In this document: positions 8,498 through 16,512 of the stretch, in pieces
Numbering within the stretch: the first letter of the stretch is position 1
How the letters are laid out: each line of letters opens with the position of its first letter
Made by a program: the position numbers and the translations under genes
The notes under the pieces: model-generated
What the model was told of the DNA's origin: nothing
What the model saw: the letters and a program-made list of their open reading frames with translations, nothing else
The model's database searches: none
Origin: JBCCMQ01 sp039026235
GTDB taxonomy: Bacteria; Pseudomonadota; Alphaproteobacteria; Rhodobacterales; Rhodobacteraceae
DNA length: 64,000 nucleotides
Assembly (NCBI GenBank): GCA_039026235.1
Contig: JBCCMQ010000001.1
Coordinates: 744,001-808,000, forward strand
Reading direction: 5' to 3'

Positions 8498-9544
8498 ATG
8501 GGATTATTCATACTCCGCCGCGCAGGCATGATGATCGTTACGGCTTTGTGCCTAACCTTCATCGTGTTCTTCCTGACCAACCTCTATCCAAACCTCGAAA
8601 AGCTCGCCAAGACCCAGGGCAACATGCGGATGACCGACGAACAGGTGGAATCCTGGCTCGGCAATCGCGGATACAGCCGCCCGATGCTGCTGAAATATGG
8701 CGAATGGCTGGGCGTCGTGCCCGGCTATGTGATCGAAGGCGCGGACGGAGAATTGCGGGGACGGTGCATCCGCTCCGGTGTTGAGCCCGAGAATGCGCCC
8801 AGCTTCTGCGGCGTTCTGCAGGGCGATTGGGGCACATCGACGGTGTTTAAAGAGCCCGTTTCAGACATTGTTTGGAAACGGCTCGGCCTGACCGGCGTTC
8901 TAATGTTCTGGGTGCTGATGGTGATGGTGCCCGGCGCACTGATTATCGGGGTTCTTGCCGGTATGCGCGAAGGTTCACGGCTGGACAGGTCGCTGTCGAC
9001 TTTTTCAATCGCCTCCACGGCAACGCCTGAATACGTCTCGGGCGTTATCCTGATTACGCTTTTCGCGTCATCGGCGGGCTTTGGAAAATGGTTCAAAGGC
9101 ACGGCGACCAGTGCGGCCGACAACGTCACGTTTGAGAATTTCACGTTGCCGGTGCTGACCATTGCCCTTTACGGGATCGGGTACATCGCGCGGATGACCC
9201 GGGCATCGATGACCGAGGTAATGACCGCCCAGTATATCCGAACTGCGCGGCTGAAGGGCGTGAGCTTTCCGAATATCGTGATGAAACACGCGCTGCGAAA
9301 TGCGCTGATCGCACCCTTTACCGTGATCATGCTGCAGTTTCCATGGCTGCTGAACGGTGTCGTCATCGTGGAGACGCTGTTCAACTACAAGGGCTTTGGT
9401 TGGACACTGGTGCAAGCCGCCAGCAACAACGATATCGAGTTGTTGCTGGGCGTCTCCGTTGTCTCGGTCGTGGTGGTGCTATTGACACAGCTGATATCCG
9501 ACATCGGCTATGTCTACCTCAATCCACGCATCCGGATTTCGTAG
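8498..9544 (+). CDS. ABC importer permease, DppB/OppB type
   Basis: An inner-membrane permease of 348 aa. It starts with a short cytoplasmic end and a first membrane helix (AGMMIVTALCLTFIVFFLTNLYP), followed by a periplasmic loop containing two cysteines and then the transport domain. The EAA-like motif lies near residues 225-260 (RASMTEVMTAQYIRTARLKG then NIVMKHALRNALIAP), as expected for the first permease of a family-5 system. It is translated with the following permease gene (12-base gap) and pairs with it to form the channel. Confidence 0.9.
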   Translation: MGLFILRRAGMMIVTALCLTFIVFFLTNLYPNLEKLAKTQGNMRMTDEQVESWLGNRGYSRPMLLKYGEWLGVVPGYVIEGADGELRGRCIRSGVEPENAPSFCGVLQGDWGTSTVFKEPVSDIVWKRLGLTGVLMFWVLMVMVPGALIIGVLAGMREGSRLDRSLSTFSIASTATPEYVSGVILITLFASSAGFGKWFKGTATSAADNVTFENFTLPVLTIALYGIGYIARMTRASMTEVMTAQYIRTARLKGVSFPNIVMKHALRNALIAPFTVIMLQFPWLLNGVVIVETLFNYKGFGWTLVQAASNNDIELLLGVSVVSVVVVLLTQLISDIGYVYLNPRIRIS

Positions 9545-9556
9545 GGGGGATCGAGA

Positions 9557-10750
9557 ATGGAACCGCTAAGCGCATTCGAAATCATCCTACGCATCCTTGG
9601 GCAGTTCACGCCCGTGTGGATCGCTCTGGTATCAACCTTCGCACTGTCGATGGTCTATAAACGCAACCTTGGGCTTTACGGCAAACTCTTTGACAGCCCC
9701 ATCGGCATGGTCGGTTTTGCCATTGTCATGTTCTGGGTTTTCACTGCCTTCTTCGGCGCAATGGACATGATCGTCACCCATGATGAACTGTCCCAGGTGT
9801 CCGGTATGAAGAATAAGGTCCCGGGAACCCCGATGGCCAGCGCGGAAGACGGCGAATATGCCTACTACCTTCTGGGTGGAGACAATCTGGCCCGCGACGT
9901 CTTCAGCCGGATGGTCAAGGGTGCCTGGATCGTCATGCAGGTTGCACCCCTGGCAACCCTTTTCGCCTTCATGGTCGGGATCACGCTTGGTCTGCCAGCA
10001 GGATACTACGGCGGATCGCTCGACACCGGGCTGTCGTTCCTATCGAACCTGATCCTGGCCTTTCCGGTCATCCTGCTTTTTTACCTGCTGGTTACCCCGG
10101 AAATCGTGGCCACGGGCATCCCGAGCTACATGGCGGCCGTGATGTTCATCTTCCCGATCATCTTTACGGCGGTGCTGATCAACAGCCGCTACCATACCCA
10201 GCCACAGCTTCGAAATATGCTGATGATCGGCGTACTTGGAGTGCTGGTCTGGCTATATCTATCCCTGATCTCGGAACGTGGCAGCCGGCTGGAGGTGATC
10301 CCGCAGTGGCTCGACGGCTTTGATGTGCCGGGCGGGATATTGGTGGTCTTTGTGTCGGTTGTCTTCGTCAACTCGCCCACGGTCTTCCGGATCGTGCGTG
10401 GCCTGACGCTGGACATCAAAACCCGGGACTATGTGGCGGCGGCGCAGACCCGCGGTGAAGGGGCATGGTATATCATGCTTTGGGAAATCCTGCCCAATGC
10501 GCGGGGCCCGCTGATCGTCGATTTCTGTCTGAGGGTTGGATACACAACCATCCTTCTGGGGACCTTGGGTTTCTTTGGCCTGGGCCTGCCGCCGGAAAGC
10601 CCGGACTGGGGATCGACCATCAATTCGGGCCGGCGGCTCTTGTCGCTCTTCCCCCACCCCGCCCTGGCACCAGCAATTGCGCTGATGACCTTGGTTCTGG
10701 GGCTCAACCTTTTGGCGGACGGGCTGCGCGAGGAATCACTGAAAGACTGA
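9557..10750 (+). CDS. ABC importer permease, DppC/OppC type
   Basis: The second permease subunit, 397 aa, longer than the usual 280-300 because of an N-terminal extension with two membrane helices (residues 15-30 and 50-68) and a linker. The transport domain holds GGDNLARDVFSRMVKGAWI near residue 107, a family-5 permease hallmark (dNlGRDvfSR), and the EAA loop DYVAAAQTRGEGAWYIMLWEI near residue 290. An AGGGGGGATCGAGA ribosome site directly precedes the ATG. It partners with the permease at 8498 and the fused ATPase downstream. Confidence 0.9.
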   Translation: MEPLSAFEIILRILGQFTPVWIALVSTFALSMVYKRNLGLYGKLFDSPIGMVGFAIVMFWVFTAFFGAMDMIVTHDELSQVSGMKNKVPGTPMASAEDGEYAYYLLGGDNLARDVFSRMVKGAWIVMQVAPLATLFAFMVGITLGLPAGYYGGSLDTGLSFLSNLILAFPVILLFYLLVTPEIVATGIPSYMAAVMFIFPIIFTAVLINSRYHTQPQLRNMLMIGVLGVLVWLYLSLISERGSRLEVIPQWLDGFDVPGGILVVFVSVVFVNSPTVFRIVRGLTLDIKTRDYVAAAQTRGEGAWYIMLWEILPNARGPLIVDFCLRVGYTTILLGTLGFFGLGLPPESPDWGSTINSGRRLLSLFPHPALAPAIALMTLVLGLNLLADGLREESLKD

Positions 10751-10759
10751 TGACAAAGG

Positions 10760-10803
10760 CCGGGGGCCATGCCCCCGGACCCCGGGAGTATTTCGGGACC
10801 AAA
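10760..10803 (+). repeat. Palindromic intergenic element (hairpin plus GGGAGTATTT box)
   Basis: A perfect stem CCGGGGGC-CAT-GCCCCCGG (10760-10778) is followed by CCCCGGGAGTATTTCGGGAC and CAAAGAAGG. From memory, similar elements (GC-rich hairpin plus a GAGTATTT-type box) are scattered between genes in Rhodobacterales; I see one copy here. It lies between the second permease and the ATPase gene and could stabilise or attenuate the transcript. Confidence 0.5.
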
Positions 10804-10854
10804 GAAGGGGCGCCACGCGTCCGACACATAAGCTAGCCTCAGGAGAGCAAGCCA

Positions 10855-12939
10855 ATGGCCAAATGGGACTACGATGGTCCGATTCTCGAAATAGAAAATC
10901 TGTCGATTTCCTTCTTTACCCGATTGCGCGAAATTCCAGCTGTCATGGATTTTTCATGCGTGGTGCAGCCGGGCGAGGCCATGGGGCTGGTCGGTGAATC
11001 CGGTTGCGGAAAATCGACGGTTGCCTTGGGCGTTATGCAGGATCTTGGGGTCAACGGGCGCATCGTTGGCGGGTCGATCAAGTTCAAGGGCCGCGACCTG
11101 AACAAGATGAGTGCCGCCGAGCTGCGCGATATCCGCGGGTCGGAAATCGCCATGATCTATCAGGAACCCATGGCATCGCTGAACCCGGCGATGAAGATCG
11201 GCAGGCAACTGATGGAAGTGCCGATGATCCACGAGGGTGTGGGTCAGGCTGAGGCGTTCCAGCGGGCGCTGGAGGTGGTGACGGACGTGCGCCTGCCCGA
11301 TCCCGCGCGGATGCTGGAAAGCTTCCCGCACCAGTTGTCCGGTGGGCAGCAACAGCGCATCGTGATCGCCATGGCGCTGATGTCGAAACCGAGCCTTCTG
11401 ATCCTGGATGAGCCGACCACGGCGCTGGATGTGACGGTCGAGGCTGCTGTGGTGGAACTGGTGAAGGACCTGGGCAAGAAATACGGCACGTCGATGCTGT
11501 TTATCAGCCACAACCTTGGGTTGGTGCTAGAGACATGCGACCGGCTGTGTGTGATGTATTCGGGCGAGGCGGTCGAGACGGGCTCGATCAAGGATGTCTT
11601 CGATAAGATGCAGCATCCCTATACGCAGGCGCTGTTCCGATCGATCCCCCTGCCCGGAGCGGACAAAAACGCCCGTCCGTTGAAGGCCATCCCGGGTAAT
11701 TTCCCCCTGCCCCACGAACGCCCCGTTGGCTGCAATTTCGGCCCGCGCTGCGACTACTTCGAGGCCGGGCGTTGCGATTTGGGCACGATCCCCATGGCGG
11801 AGGTGGCCGGCGGCGACCGGCATGGCAGCCGATGCGTCAAGTTCAACGAAATCGACTGGGCCCAACCGCTGGTCGCCACCGAGACCAAGGAAAAGGCGGC
11901 CGTGGGCGATGTGGTTCTGAAAATGGACAATCTCAAGAAATATTATGAGGTTGCTGCGAATGCGCTGTTTGGAGGCGGTGATAAGAAGGTCGTCAAGGCC
12001 AATGAGACGCTGAGCTTCGAGGCGCGCGAATCTGAGACACTGGCTATTGTGGGCGAATCCGGCTGCGGAAAATCCACCTTTGCCAAGGTCTTGATGGGGC
12101 TTGAGACCGCAACCGAGGGCAAGATACTCCTTTACAATCAGGACATTCAGGACACGCCGATAGAGGCGCGCAACACCAACACGGTGTCATCGGTACAGAT
12201 GGTCTTTCAGAACCCGTTCGACACGCTGAACCCTTCGATGACCGTCGGGCGCCAGATAGTCCGGGCGCTGGAGATATTCGGGGAAGGCAACTCGGACGCC
12301 GAGCGGCGCACACGCATGCTGGAACTTCTGGATCTGGTGAAATTGCCCCGGGCCTTTGCCGAGCGGATGCCGCGACAACTGTCTGGCGGGCAGAAGCAAA
12401 GGGTCGGTATTGCCCGCGCCTTTGCCGGTGGTGCGAAGATCGTCGTGGCGGATGAGCCGGTTTCGGCGCTGGATGTTTCGGTCCAGGCTGCGGTGACGGA
12501 TCTGCTGATGGAAATTCAGCGCAAAAACAAGACCACGCTTTTGTTCATTTCGCACGATCTGTCGATTGTGCGCTATCTGTCGGACCGGGTGATGGTTATG
12601 TACCTCGGCCATGTGGTCGAGTTGGGCACAACCGATCAGGTTTTCGCGCCGCCCTATCACCCCTATACCGAGGCGCTACTGAGCGCGGTTCCCATTGCCG
12701 ATACAAGCGTCGAGAAGAAGCATATCGTGCTGGAAGGTGACATTCCCTCGGCCATGAACCCGCCTTCGGGATGTCCGTTTCAGACACGCTGTGGCTGGAA
12801 GAACAAAGTGGCCGGCGGGCTCTGCGAGAAGGAGGTGCCGCCCGTTCGGCGTCTGGCCGGAGGGCATCAGATCAAATGCCATCTCAGCGACGAAGAATTG
12901 GACCGAATGGAGCCGGTGATCAAGATCGCCGCCGAATAG
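10855..12939 (+). CDS. Fused double ABC ATPase (DppD-DppF type)
   Basis: A 694-aa protein carrying both nucleotide-binding subunits of a family-5 importer in one chain. The first half has Walker A GESGCGKST near residue 48, signature LSGGQQQRIVIAMAL near 160 and Walker B LLILDEPTTALD near 181. The second half repeats these with GESGCGKSTF near 399, LSGGQKQRVGIARAF and VVADEPVSALD. Each half ends in the oligopeptide-transporter C-terminal region with cysteine pairs (GCNFGPRCDYF and GCPFQTRCGW). An AGGAG site precedes the ATG. Such fusions are common in alphaproteobacteria. Confidence 0.93.
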   Translation: MAKWDYDGPILEIENLSISFFTRLREIPAVMDFSCVVQPGEAMGLVGESGCGKSTVALGVMQDLGVNGRIVGGSIKFKGRDLNKMSAAELRDIRGSEIAMIYQEPMASLNPAMKIGRQLMEVPMIHEGVGQAEAFQRALEVVTDVRLPDPARMLESFPHQLSGGQQQRIVIAMALMSKPSLLILDEPTTALDVTVEAAVVELVKDLGKKYGTSMLFISHNLGLVLETCDRLCVMYSGEAVETGSIKDVFDKMQHPYTQALFRSIPLPGADKNARPLKAIPGNFPLPHERPVGCNFGPRCDYFEAGRCDLGTIPMAEVAGGDRHGSRCVKFNEIDWAQPLVATETKEKAAVGDVVLKMDNLKKYYEVAANALFGGGDKKVVKANETLSFEARESETLAIVGESGCGKSTFAKVLMGLETATEGKILLYNQDIQDTPIEARNTNTVSSVQMVFQNPFDTLNPSMTVGRQIVRALEIFGEGNSDAERRTRMLELLDLVKLPRAFAERMPRQLSGGQKQRVGIARAFAGGAKIVVADEPVSALDVSVQAAVTDLLMEIQRKNKTTLLFISHDLSIVRYLSDRVMVMYLGHVVELGTTDQVFAPPYHPYTEALLSAVPIADTSVEKKHIVLEGDIPSAMNPPSGCPFQTRCGWKNKVAGGLCEKEVPPVRRLAGGHQIKCHLSDEELDRMEPVIKIAAE

Positions 12940-13024
12940 CGAAGAAGTCCGGCTTTTGAATGCCCACAGGGGCTGTGCGTGCACTGCGATTGCATGATCC
13001 TAAATTGGGCAGGATAAGCCCGCC

Positions 13025-13363
13025 ATGTCCCGCTTTGCGCCTATGCCAGACCCGCCGTACTGGGCCGTGATTTTCGCCAATCAGCGCACAGATGGCGACG
13101 ACGAAGGTTACGGACGTATGGCTGACCGGATGGCGGAAATGGCGATTACAAGCCATGGCTGCATCGGGCTCGAGTCGACCCGCGACACGGAAGGCCTTGG
13201 GATCACCGTAAGTTACTGGCAATCCGAGGCTGCGCTTCTGGCTTGGAAAGACGACGCGCATCACCTTGTGGCGCAGCAGCTTGGGAAAGATGCCTGGTAC
13301 AGTCACTACCGCCTGCGCGTCGCCAAGGTAGAACGCCATTACTCTGGCCCCGAGGGACGCTAG
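13025..13363 (+). CDS. ABM-domain protein (antibiotic biosynthesis monooxygenase-like)
   Basis: A 112-aa single-domain protein of the dimeric alpha-beta barrel superfamily. The core reads YWAVIFANQRTDGDDEGYGRMADRM, then GCIGLESTRDTEGLGITVSYWQSEAALLAWKDDAHH (in parts), a pattern typical of YqjZ-like ABM proteins. Members include heme-degrading and quinol monooxygenases, but many are uncharacterised. It is convergent with the transglycosylase gene; only three bases separate the stops. A GGATAAG ribosome site lies about 11 bases before the ATG. Confidence 0.8.
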   Translation: MSRFAPMPDPPYWAVIFANQRTDGDDEGYGRMADRMAEMAITSHGCIGLESTRDTEGLGITVSYWQSEAALLAWKDDAHHLVAQQLGKDAWYSHYRLRVAKVERHYSGPEGR

Positions 13364-13366
13364 ACA

Positions 13367-13945
13367 CTATCGCCCGAGGATGGCGACCACGTAGCCCTGC
13401 GTTTCGGCATAGGGCGGAACGCCATCATAACGTGCCACAGCTTCCGGTCCGGCATTATAGGCTGCCAAAGCCAGCCGCCACGACCGGAAGCGTTCGTACT
13501 GACGGCGGAGATAGCGCGCGCCACCTTCGAGGTTCTGCCGTGGATCTCGCGGATTGACGCCCAAGGCCTCGGCCGTGCCCGGCATCAACTGCGCCAACCC
13601 GATCGCGCCCTTGTGCGACACCGCACTGGCATTCCAAGCCGATTCCTGCTGCACCAGCCGCAGAAACAGATCTTCGGGGATGTCGTGGCGCCGCGCGGCC
13701 TGGCGTGCCATGGTCAAATAGGGCCCGCTGTAGCTGCCGCCGTAGCGGGGCAAGCTGGTCGCGCCGATCACCGATGGGGGAAGCTTCGCCTGGGCGCCCG
13801 CGTATTGTTTGGTCGCCCGGTCGTCCAGAAGACGGGTCTGGCTTTCGAAGATATGCAGACGGGACTTCGTCGACGTCCGGTTCTGGGCGTCGGCGGGAAC
13901 AGCTAAGGCAGCAGCCAGCACCAGTCCAATCAAGGGCGTTTTCAC
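13367..13945 (-). CDS. Lytic murein transglycosylase (SLT domain), secreted
   Basis: Cleaves peptidoglycan glycan strands to 1,6-anhydromuropeptides in the periplasm. The protein is 192 aa from a GTG at 13945, chosen because GAGGAG lies 11 bases upstream; the signal peptide KTPLIGLVLAAALAVPADA follows at once. The SLT catalytic motif is LVQQESAWNASAVSHKGAIG, with the catalytic Glu in QQES, then LAQLMPGTAEALGV and YLRRQYERF, LALAAYNAGPEAV. The compact size suggests a goose-lysozyme-like minimal transglycosylase. Confidence 0.92.
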   Translation of the reverse strand: MKTPLIGLVLAAALAVPADAQNRTSTKSRLHIFESQTRLLDDRATKQYAGAQAKLPPSVIGATSLPRYGGSYSGPYLTMARQAARRHDIPEDLFLRLVQQESAWNASAVSHKGAIGLAQLMPGTAEALGVNPRDPRQNLEGGARYLRRQYERFRSWRLALAAYNAGPEAVARYDGVPPYAETQGYVVAILGR

Positions 13946-14090
13946 GCGCGTTCCCACTCCTCTACCCCACGGGTATCTATAGCCAATCCAGCGGAATTGC
14001 CAAGTCTCGGCAACAATTAGGCCAATGTTAACCTTGCTGCCGCTGGTGTAGGGATATGGTTAACGCAGTGAGAATCGCGAAAGGGGCACC

Positions 14091-14576
14091 ATGGCCGGGT
14101 CGGTAAACAAAGTCATTCTTGTGGGAAATCTAGGACGCGATCCAGAGGTGCGCACGTTTCAGAACGGTGGCAAGGTCTGCAATCTGCGGGTCGCCACATC
14201 GGAACGCTGGCGGGACCGCAATACCGGCGAGAACCGCGAGCGGACGGAATGGCACAGCGTGGCCATCTTTTCGGAACCGCTGGCCCGGATTGCTGAGCAG
14301 TATCTGCGTAAGGGCTCAAAAGTGTACCTGGAAGGCCAGCTGGAGACCCGCAAATGGCAGGATCAGTCGGGTCAGGACCGTTATTCGACCGAAGTGGTGT
14401 TGCGGCCCTACCGGGGCGAGTTGACACTTCTTGACGGCCGGGATGGCGGCGGCGCTGGCGCCGGTTTTGGCGATGACCGGGGTGGTTATTCGGGCGCGTC
14501 CCAGGGTGGAGACAGTTTCAGCGGCGCGCCCGCGGCCGCCTCCCATGGGGTCGAGGACGACGAAATTCCATTCTAG
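14091..14576 (+). CDS. ssb: Single-stranded DNA-binding protein
   Basis: Binds ssDNA in replication, repair and recombination. The protein is 161 aa. The OB fold spans residues 1-112 (SVNKVILVGNLGRDPEVRTF, TEWHSVAIFSEPLARIAEQY, GSKVYLEGQLETRKWQDQSG). A Gly-rich linker follows and the acidic tip DDEIPF recruits partner proteins. A GAAAGGGGCACC ribosome site precedes the ATG. No alphaproteobacterial LexA box (GTTC-N7-GTTC) is visible in the 145-bp upstream gap. The usual neighbour uvrA is not here. Confidence 0.97.
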   Translation: MAGSVNKVILVGNLGRDPEVRTFQNGGKVCNLRVATSERWRDRNTGENRERTEWHSVAIFSEPLARIAEQYLRKGSKVYLEGQLETRKWQDQSGQDRYSTEVVLRPYRGELTLLDGRDGGGAGAGFGDDRGGYSGASQGGDSFSGAPAAASHGVEDDEIPF

Positions 14577-14608
14577 TTCGGGCGTCGCTTTCCGGCAGCG
14601 CTGGCAAC

Positions 14609-15709
14609 TCAAAGGCTGTCTTTCAAGAGATCCAGCACGGCATTGGGCGGGACGTCCTCGGCCACAAACGCCTGGCCGATCCCTCGGGCGAGCACGAAAC
14701 GGAGCTTGCCGTCAATGACCTTCTTGTCCTGCGCCATGAGGTCAAGAAGGGCCGGCGCGTCGGGCAGATCGCCGGGAATGTCGGCCAGATCTTTTTGCAT
14801 GCCCATCGACGCCAGATGATGTCGGACACGGCTTGGATCTTCCTGGGCGCAAAGGCCCATGCGCTGTGACAGCTGAAAGGCCAATGCGCAGCCGATGGCC
14901 ACGCCTTCACCATGCAGCAGACGGTCTGAATAGCCCGTTGCCGCCTCTAGCGCGTGGCAAAACGTATGGCCAAGATTCAAAAGTGCGCGGTCGCCCTGTT
15001 CGGTTTCATCCCGTTCAACGATATCGGCCTTCATCTGGACCGAGCGGCGAACGGCTTCTGTCCGCAGCGACCGGTCACCAGCCGCCATGGCCGGACCGTT
15101 TTCTTCGAGCCAGCTAAAGAAATCCGCATCACCCAGAAGCCCGTACTTCACGACCTCGCCGTAGCCCGCCAGAAAGTCCCTTTGGGGAAGCGTGTCGAGC
15201 ACGGCAACATCCACCAGAACGAGCGCCGGCTGATAAAAAGCCCCGACAAGGTTCTTGCCCTGGGCGCTGTTTATTGCGGTCTTGCCACCGACCGAGCTGT
15301 CAACCTGGGCCAGAAGCGAGGTGGGGATCTGGACAAAGCGAATGCCGCGGCGGGTGATCGCGGCCGCGAACCCCGCAAGATCACCGATCACACCGCCGCC
15401 CAGGGCAATCACCAGATCCCGCCTTTCGATCCGTTCTTCCAGCAGCCATTCGACCGTCTGAGAAAGGCGCGCCCAGTCCTTGGTTGCCTCTCCCTGGGGC
15501 AGAACCAGTGCGGAACAGTCGATACCTTCGGACGCGAGCGCTTTCTTCAGTGGCTCAAGATGAAGTGTTGCGACCGCTGCGTCAGTTACAATTGCGACCC
15601 GCGGACGCTTGAGCAGCGGCGCAATTTCATGGCCCGCCCGGCCGATCAGACCGGACCCGATGCGCACTTCATAGCTTCGGTCGCCAAGGTCCACCTCAAC
15701 GCTGGGCAT
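14609..15709 (-). CDS. aroB: 3-dehydroquinate synthase
   Basis: Converts DAHP to 3-dehydroquinate, step two of the shikimate pathway (NAD and zinc dependent). The ATG at 15709 has a perfect GGAGG at six bases, giving 366 aa; a longer frame to 15799 has no support. Motifs are LPQGEATKDWA near residue 80, GGGVIGDLAGFAAA near 110, PTSLLAQVDSSVGGKTAIN near 135 (substrate and metal site), EVVKYGLL, and LLNLGHTFCHALE with a zinc-binding His. It overlaps the end of aroK by 14 bases. Confidence 0.97.
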   Translation of the reverse strand: MPSVEVDLGDRSYEVRIGSGLIGRAGHEIAPLLKRPRVAIVTDAAVATLHLEPLKKALASEGIDCSALVLPQGEATKDWARLSQTVEWLLEERIERRDLVIALGGGVIGDLAGFAAAITRRGIRFVQIPTSLLAQVDSSVGGKTAINSAQGKNLVGAFYQPALVLVDVAVLDTLPQRDFLAGYGEVVKYGLLGDADFFSWLEENGPAMAAGDRSLRTEAVRRSVQMKADIVERDETEQGDRALLNLGHTFCHALEAATGYSDRLLHGEGVAIGCALAFQLSQRMGLCAQEDPSRVRHHLASMGMQKDLADIPGDLPDAPALLDLMAQDKKVIDGKLRFVLARGIGQAFVAEDVPPNAVLDLLKDSL

Positions 15710-16256
15710 TTCGGACCTCCTGAAGTACATCACTGCGGCCGGAAAGCGTGTGAATGACCTGGTTTGCCATGTCCTCGATCGCATAGTCGGATCGCGCATC
15801 CACGATCAAGTCGGCCAGTTCGTATATCGGCACCCGTTCCCGGTGCAGCTCGCGCAAGGCGCCATAGGGGTCCTTTGTCTGCAACAAAGGGCGTGTGGAC
15901 TTTCCTTTAACGCGTTGCCACAGAAGGGAAAGATCGGCTCGAAGCCACAACGCTATTCCAAAGTCACTGATCGCCTTGCGGTTCTCGGCGGACATGAATG
16001 CCCCACCTCCTGTCGACAAGATCGCCGGCTGGTCGGTCAAAAGTCGCATCAGAACCTCGGCTTCGCGCCGCCGAAAGAAGGGTTCACCGTCGCGGGCAAA
16101 AATCTCGGCGATGCTCATATTGGCCGCACGCACAATCTCTTCGTCGGAATCCAGGAACGGCACGCCCAGCAAGCGGGCCACCGCTGTTCCGACAGCCGTC
16201 TTGCCCGATCCCATCATCCCGACGAGCACGACGGTCTTATTGAGCTGCCAAGCCAC
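15696..16256 (-). CDS. aroK: Shikimate kinase
   Basis: Phosphorylates shikimate to shikimate-3-phosphate. The protein is 186 aa from a GTG at 16256. It has a P-loop GMMGSGKTAVG near residues 13-23, the DSDEEIVRA shikimate-binding motif near 37, FFRRREAEVL near 60, and STGGGAFMS near 81. AGGA lies about 12 bases upstream. It forms the standard aroK-aroB operon with 14 bases of overlap and is divergent from the small membrane protein gene at 16381. Confidence 0.95.
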   Translation of the reverse strand: MAWQLNKTVVLVGMMGSGKTAVGTAVARLLGVPFLDSDEEIVRAANMSIAEIFARDGEPFFRRREAEVLMRLLTDQPAILSTGGGAFMSAENRKAISDFGIALWLRADLSLLWQRVKGKSTRPLLQTKDPYGALRELHRERVPIYELADLIVDARSDYAIEDMANQVIHTLSGRSDVLQEVRNAQR

Positions 16257-16380
16257 AGGCGTAGGTATCCTACGTTTCGATCCGTCGACTTCAATGGCGC
16301 GTTCCGTGAAGGAATGCTATATAGAAACACAAGAGCGCAGCAAAAGACTGCGCCTCAGAGGCAGCAAGGACAATCGGATC

Positions 16381-16512
16381 ATGCGGGTTTTCAAGATCCT
16401 TCTCTACTTGGTGGTGTTTTTGGCATGTGTGCTCGTGGGTTACGCCTACCTTGGCGACCTGACGCCCGCGCGCGAAGATATCGTGGAGCCGGTAGAGCTT
16501 GATGCGGGTTAG
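16381..16512 (+). CDS. Small single-span membrane protein (43 aa)
   Basis: The short frame encodes MRVFKILLYLVVFLACVLVG, a classic membrane anchor, followed by a short acidic tail rich in Asp and Glu. Similar tiny proteins are found between aroK and xerD in related genomes (recollection, not checked). Its stop overlaps the start of the next gene by 11 bases, implying translational coupling with it. Function unknown. It is too short for most ORF callers. Confidence 0.7.
   Translation: MRVFKILLYLVVFLACVLVGYAYLGDLTPAREDIVEPVELDAG

Noticed and set aside
14000..14090. LexA box before ssb
   Set aside because: GTTAAC occurs twice, but no GTTC-N7-GTTC spacing was found.
14954..15757. Long plus-strand frame over aroB
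   Set aside because: Antisense to aroB/aroK; low-complexity basic product with no motif.
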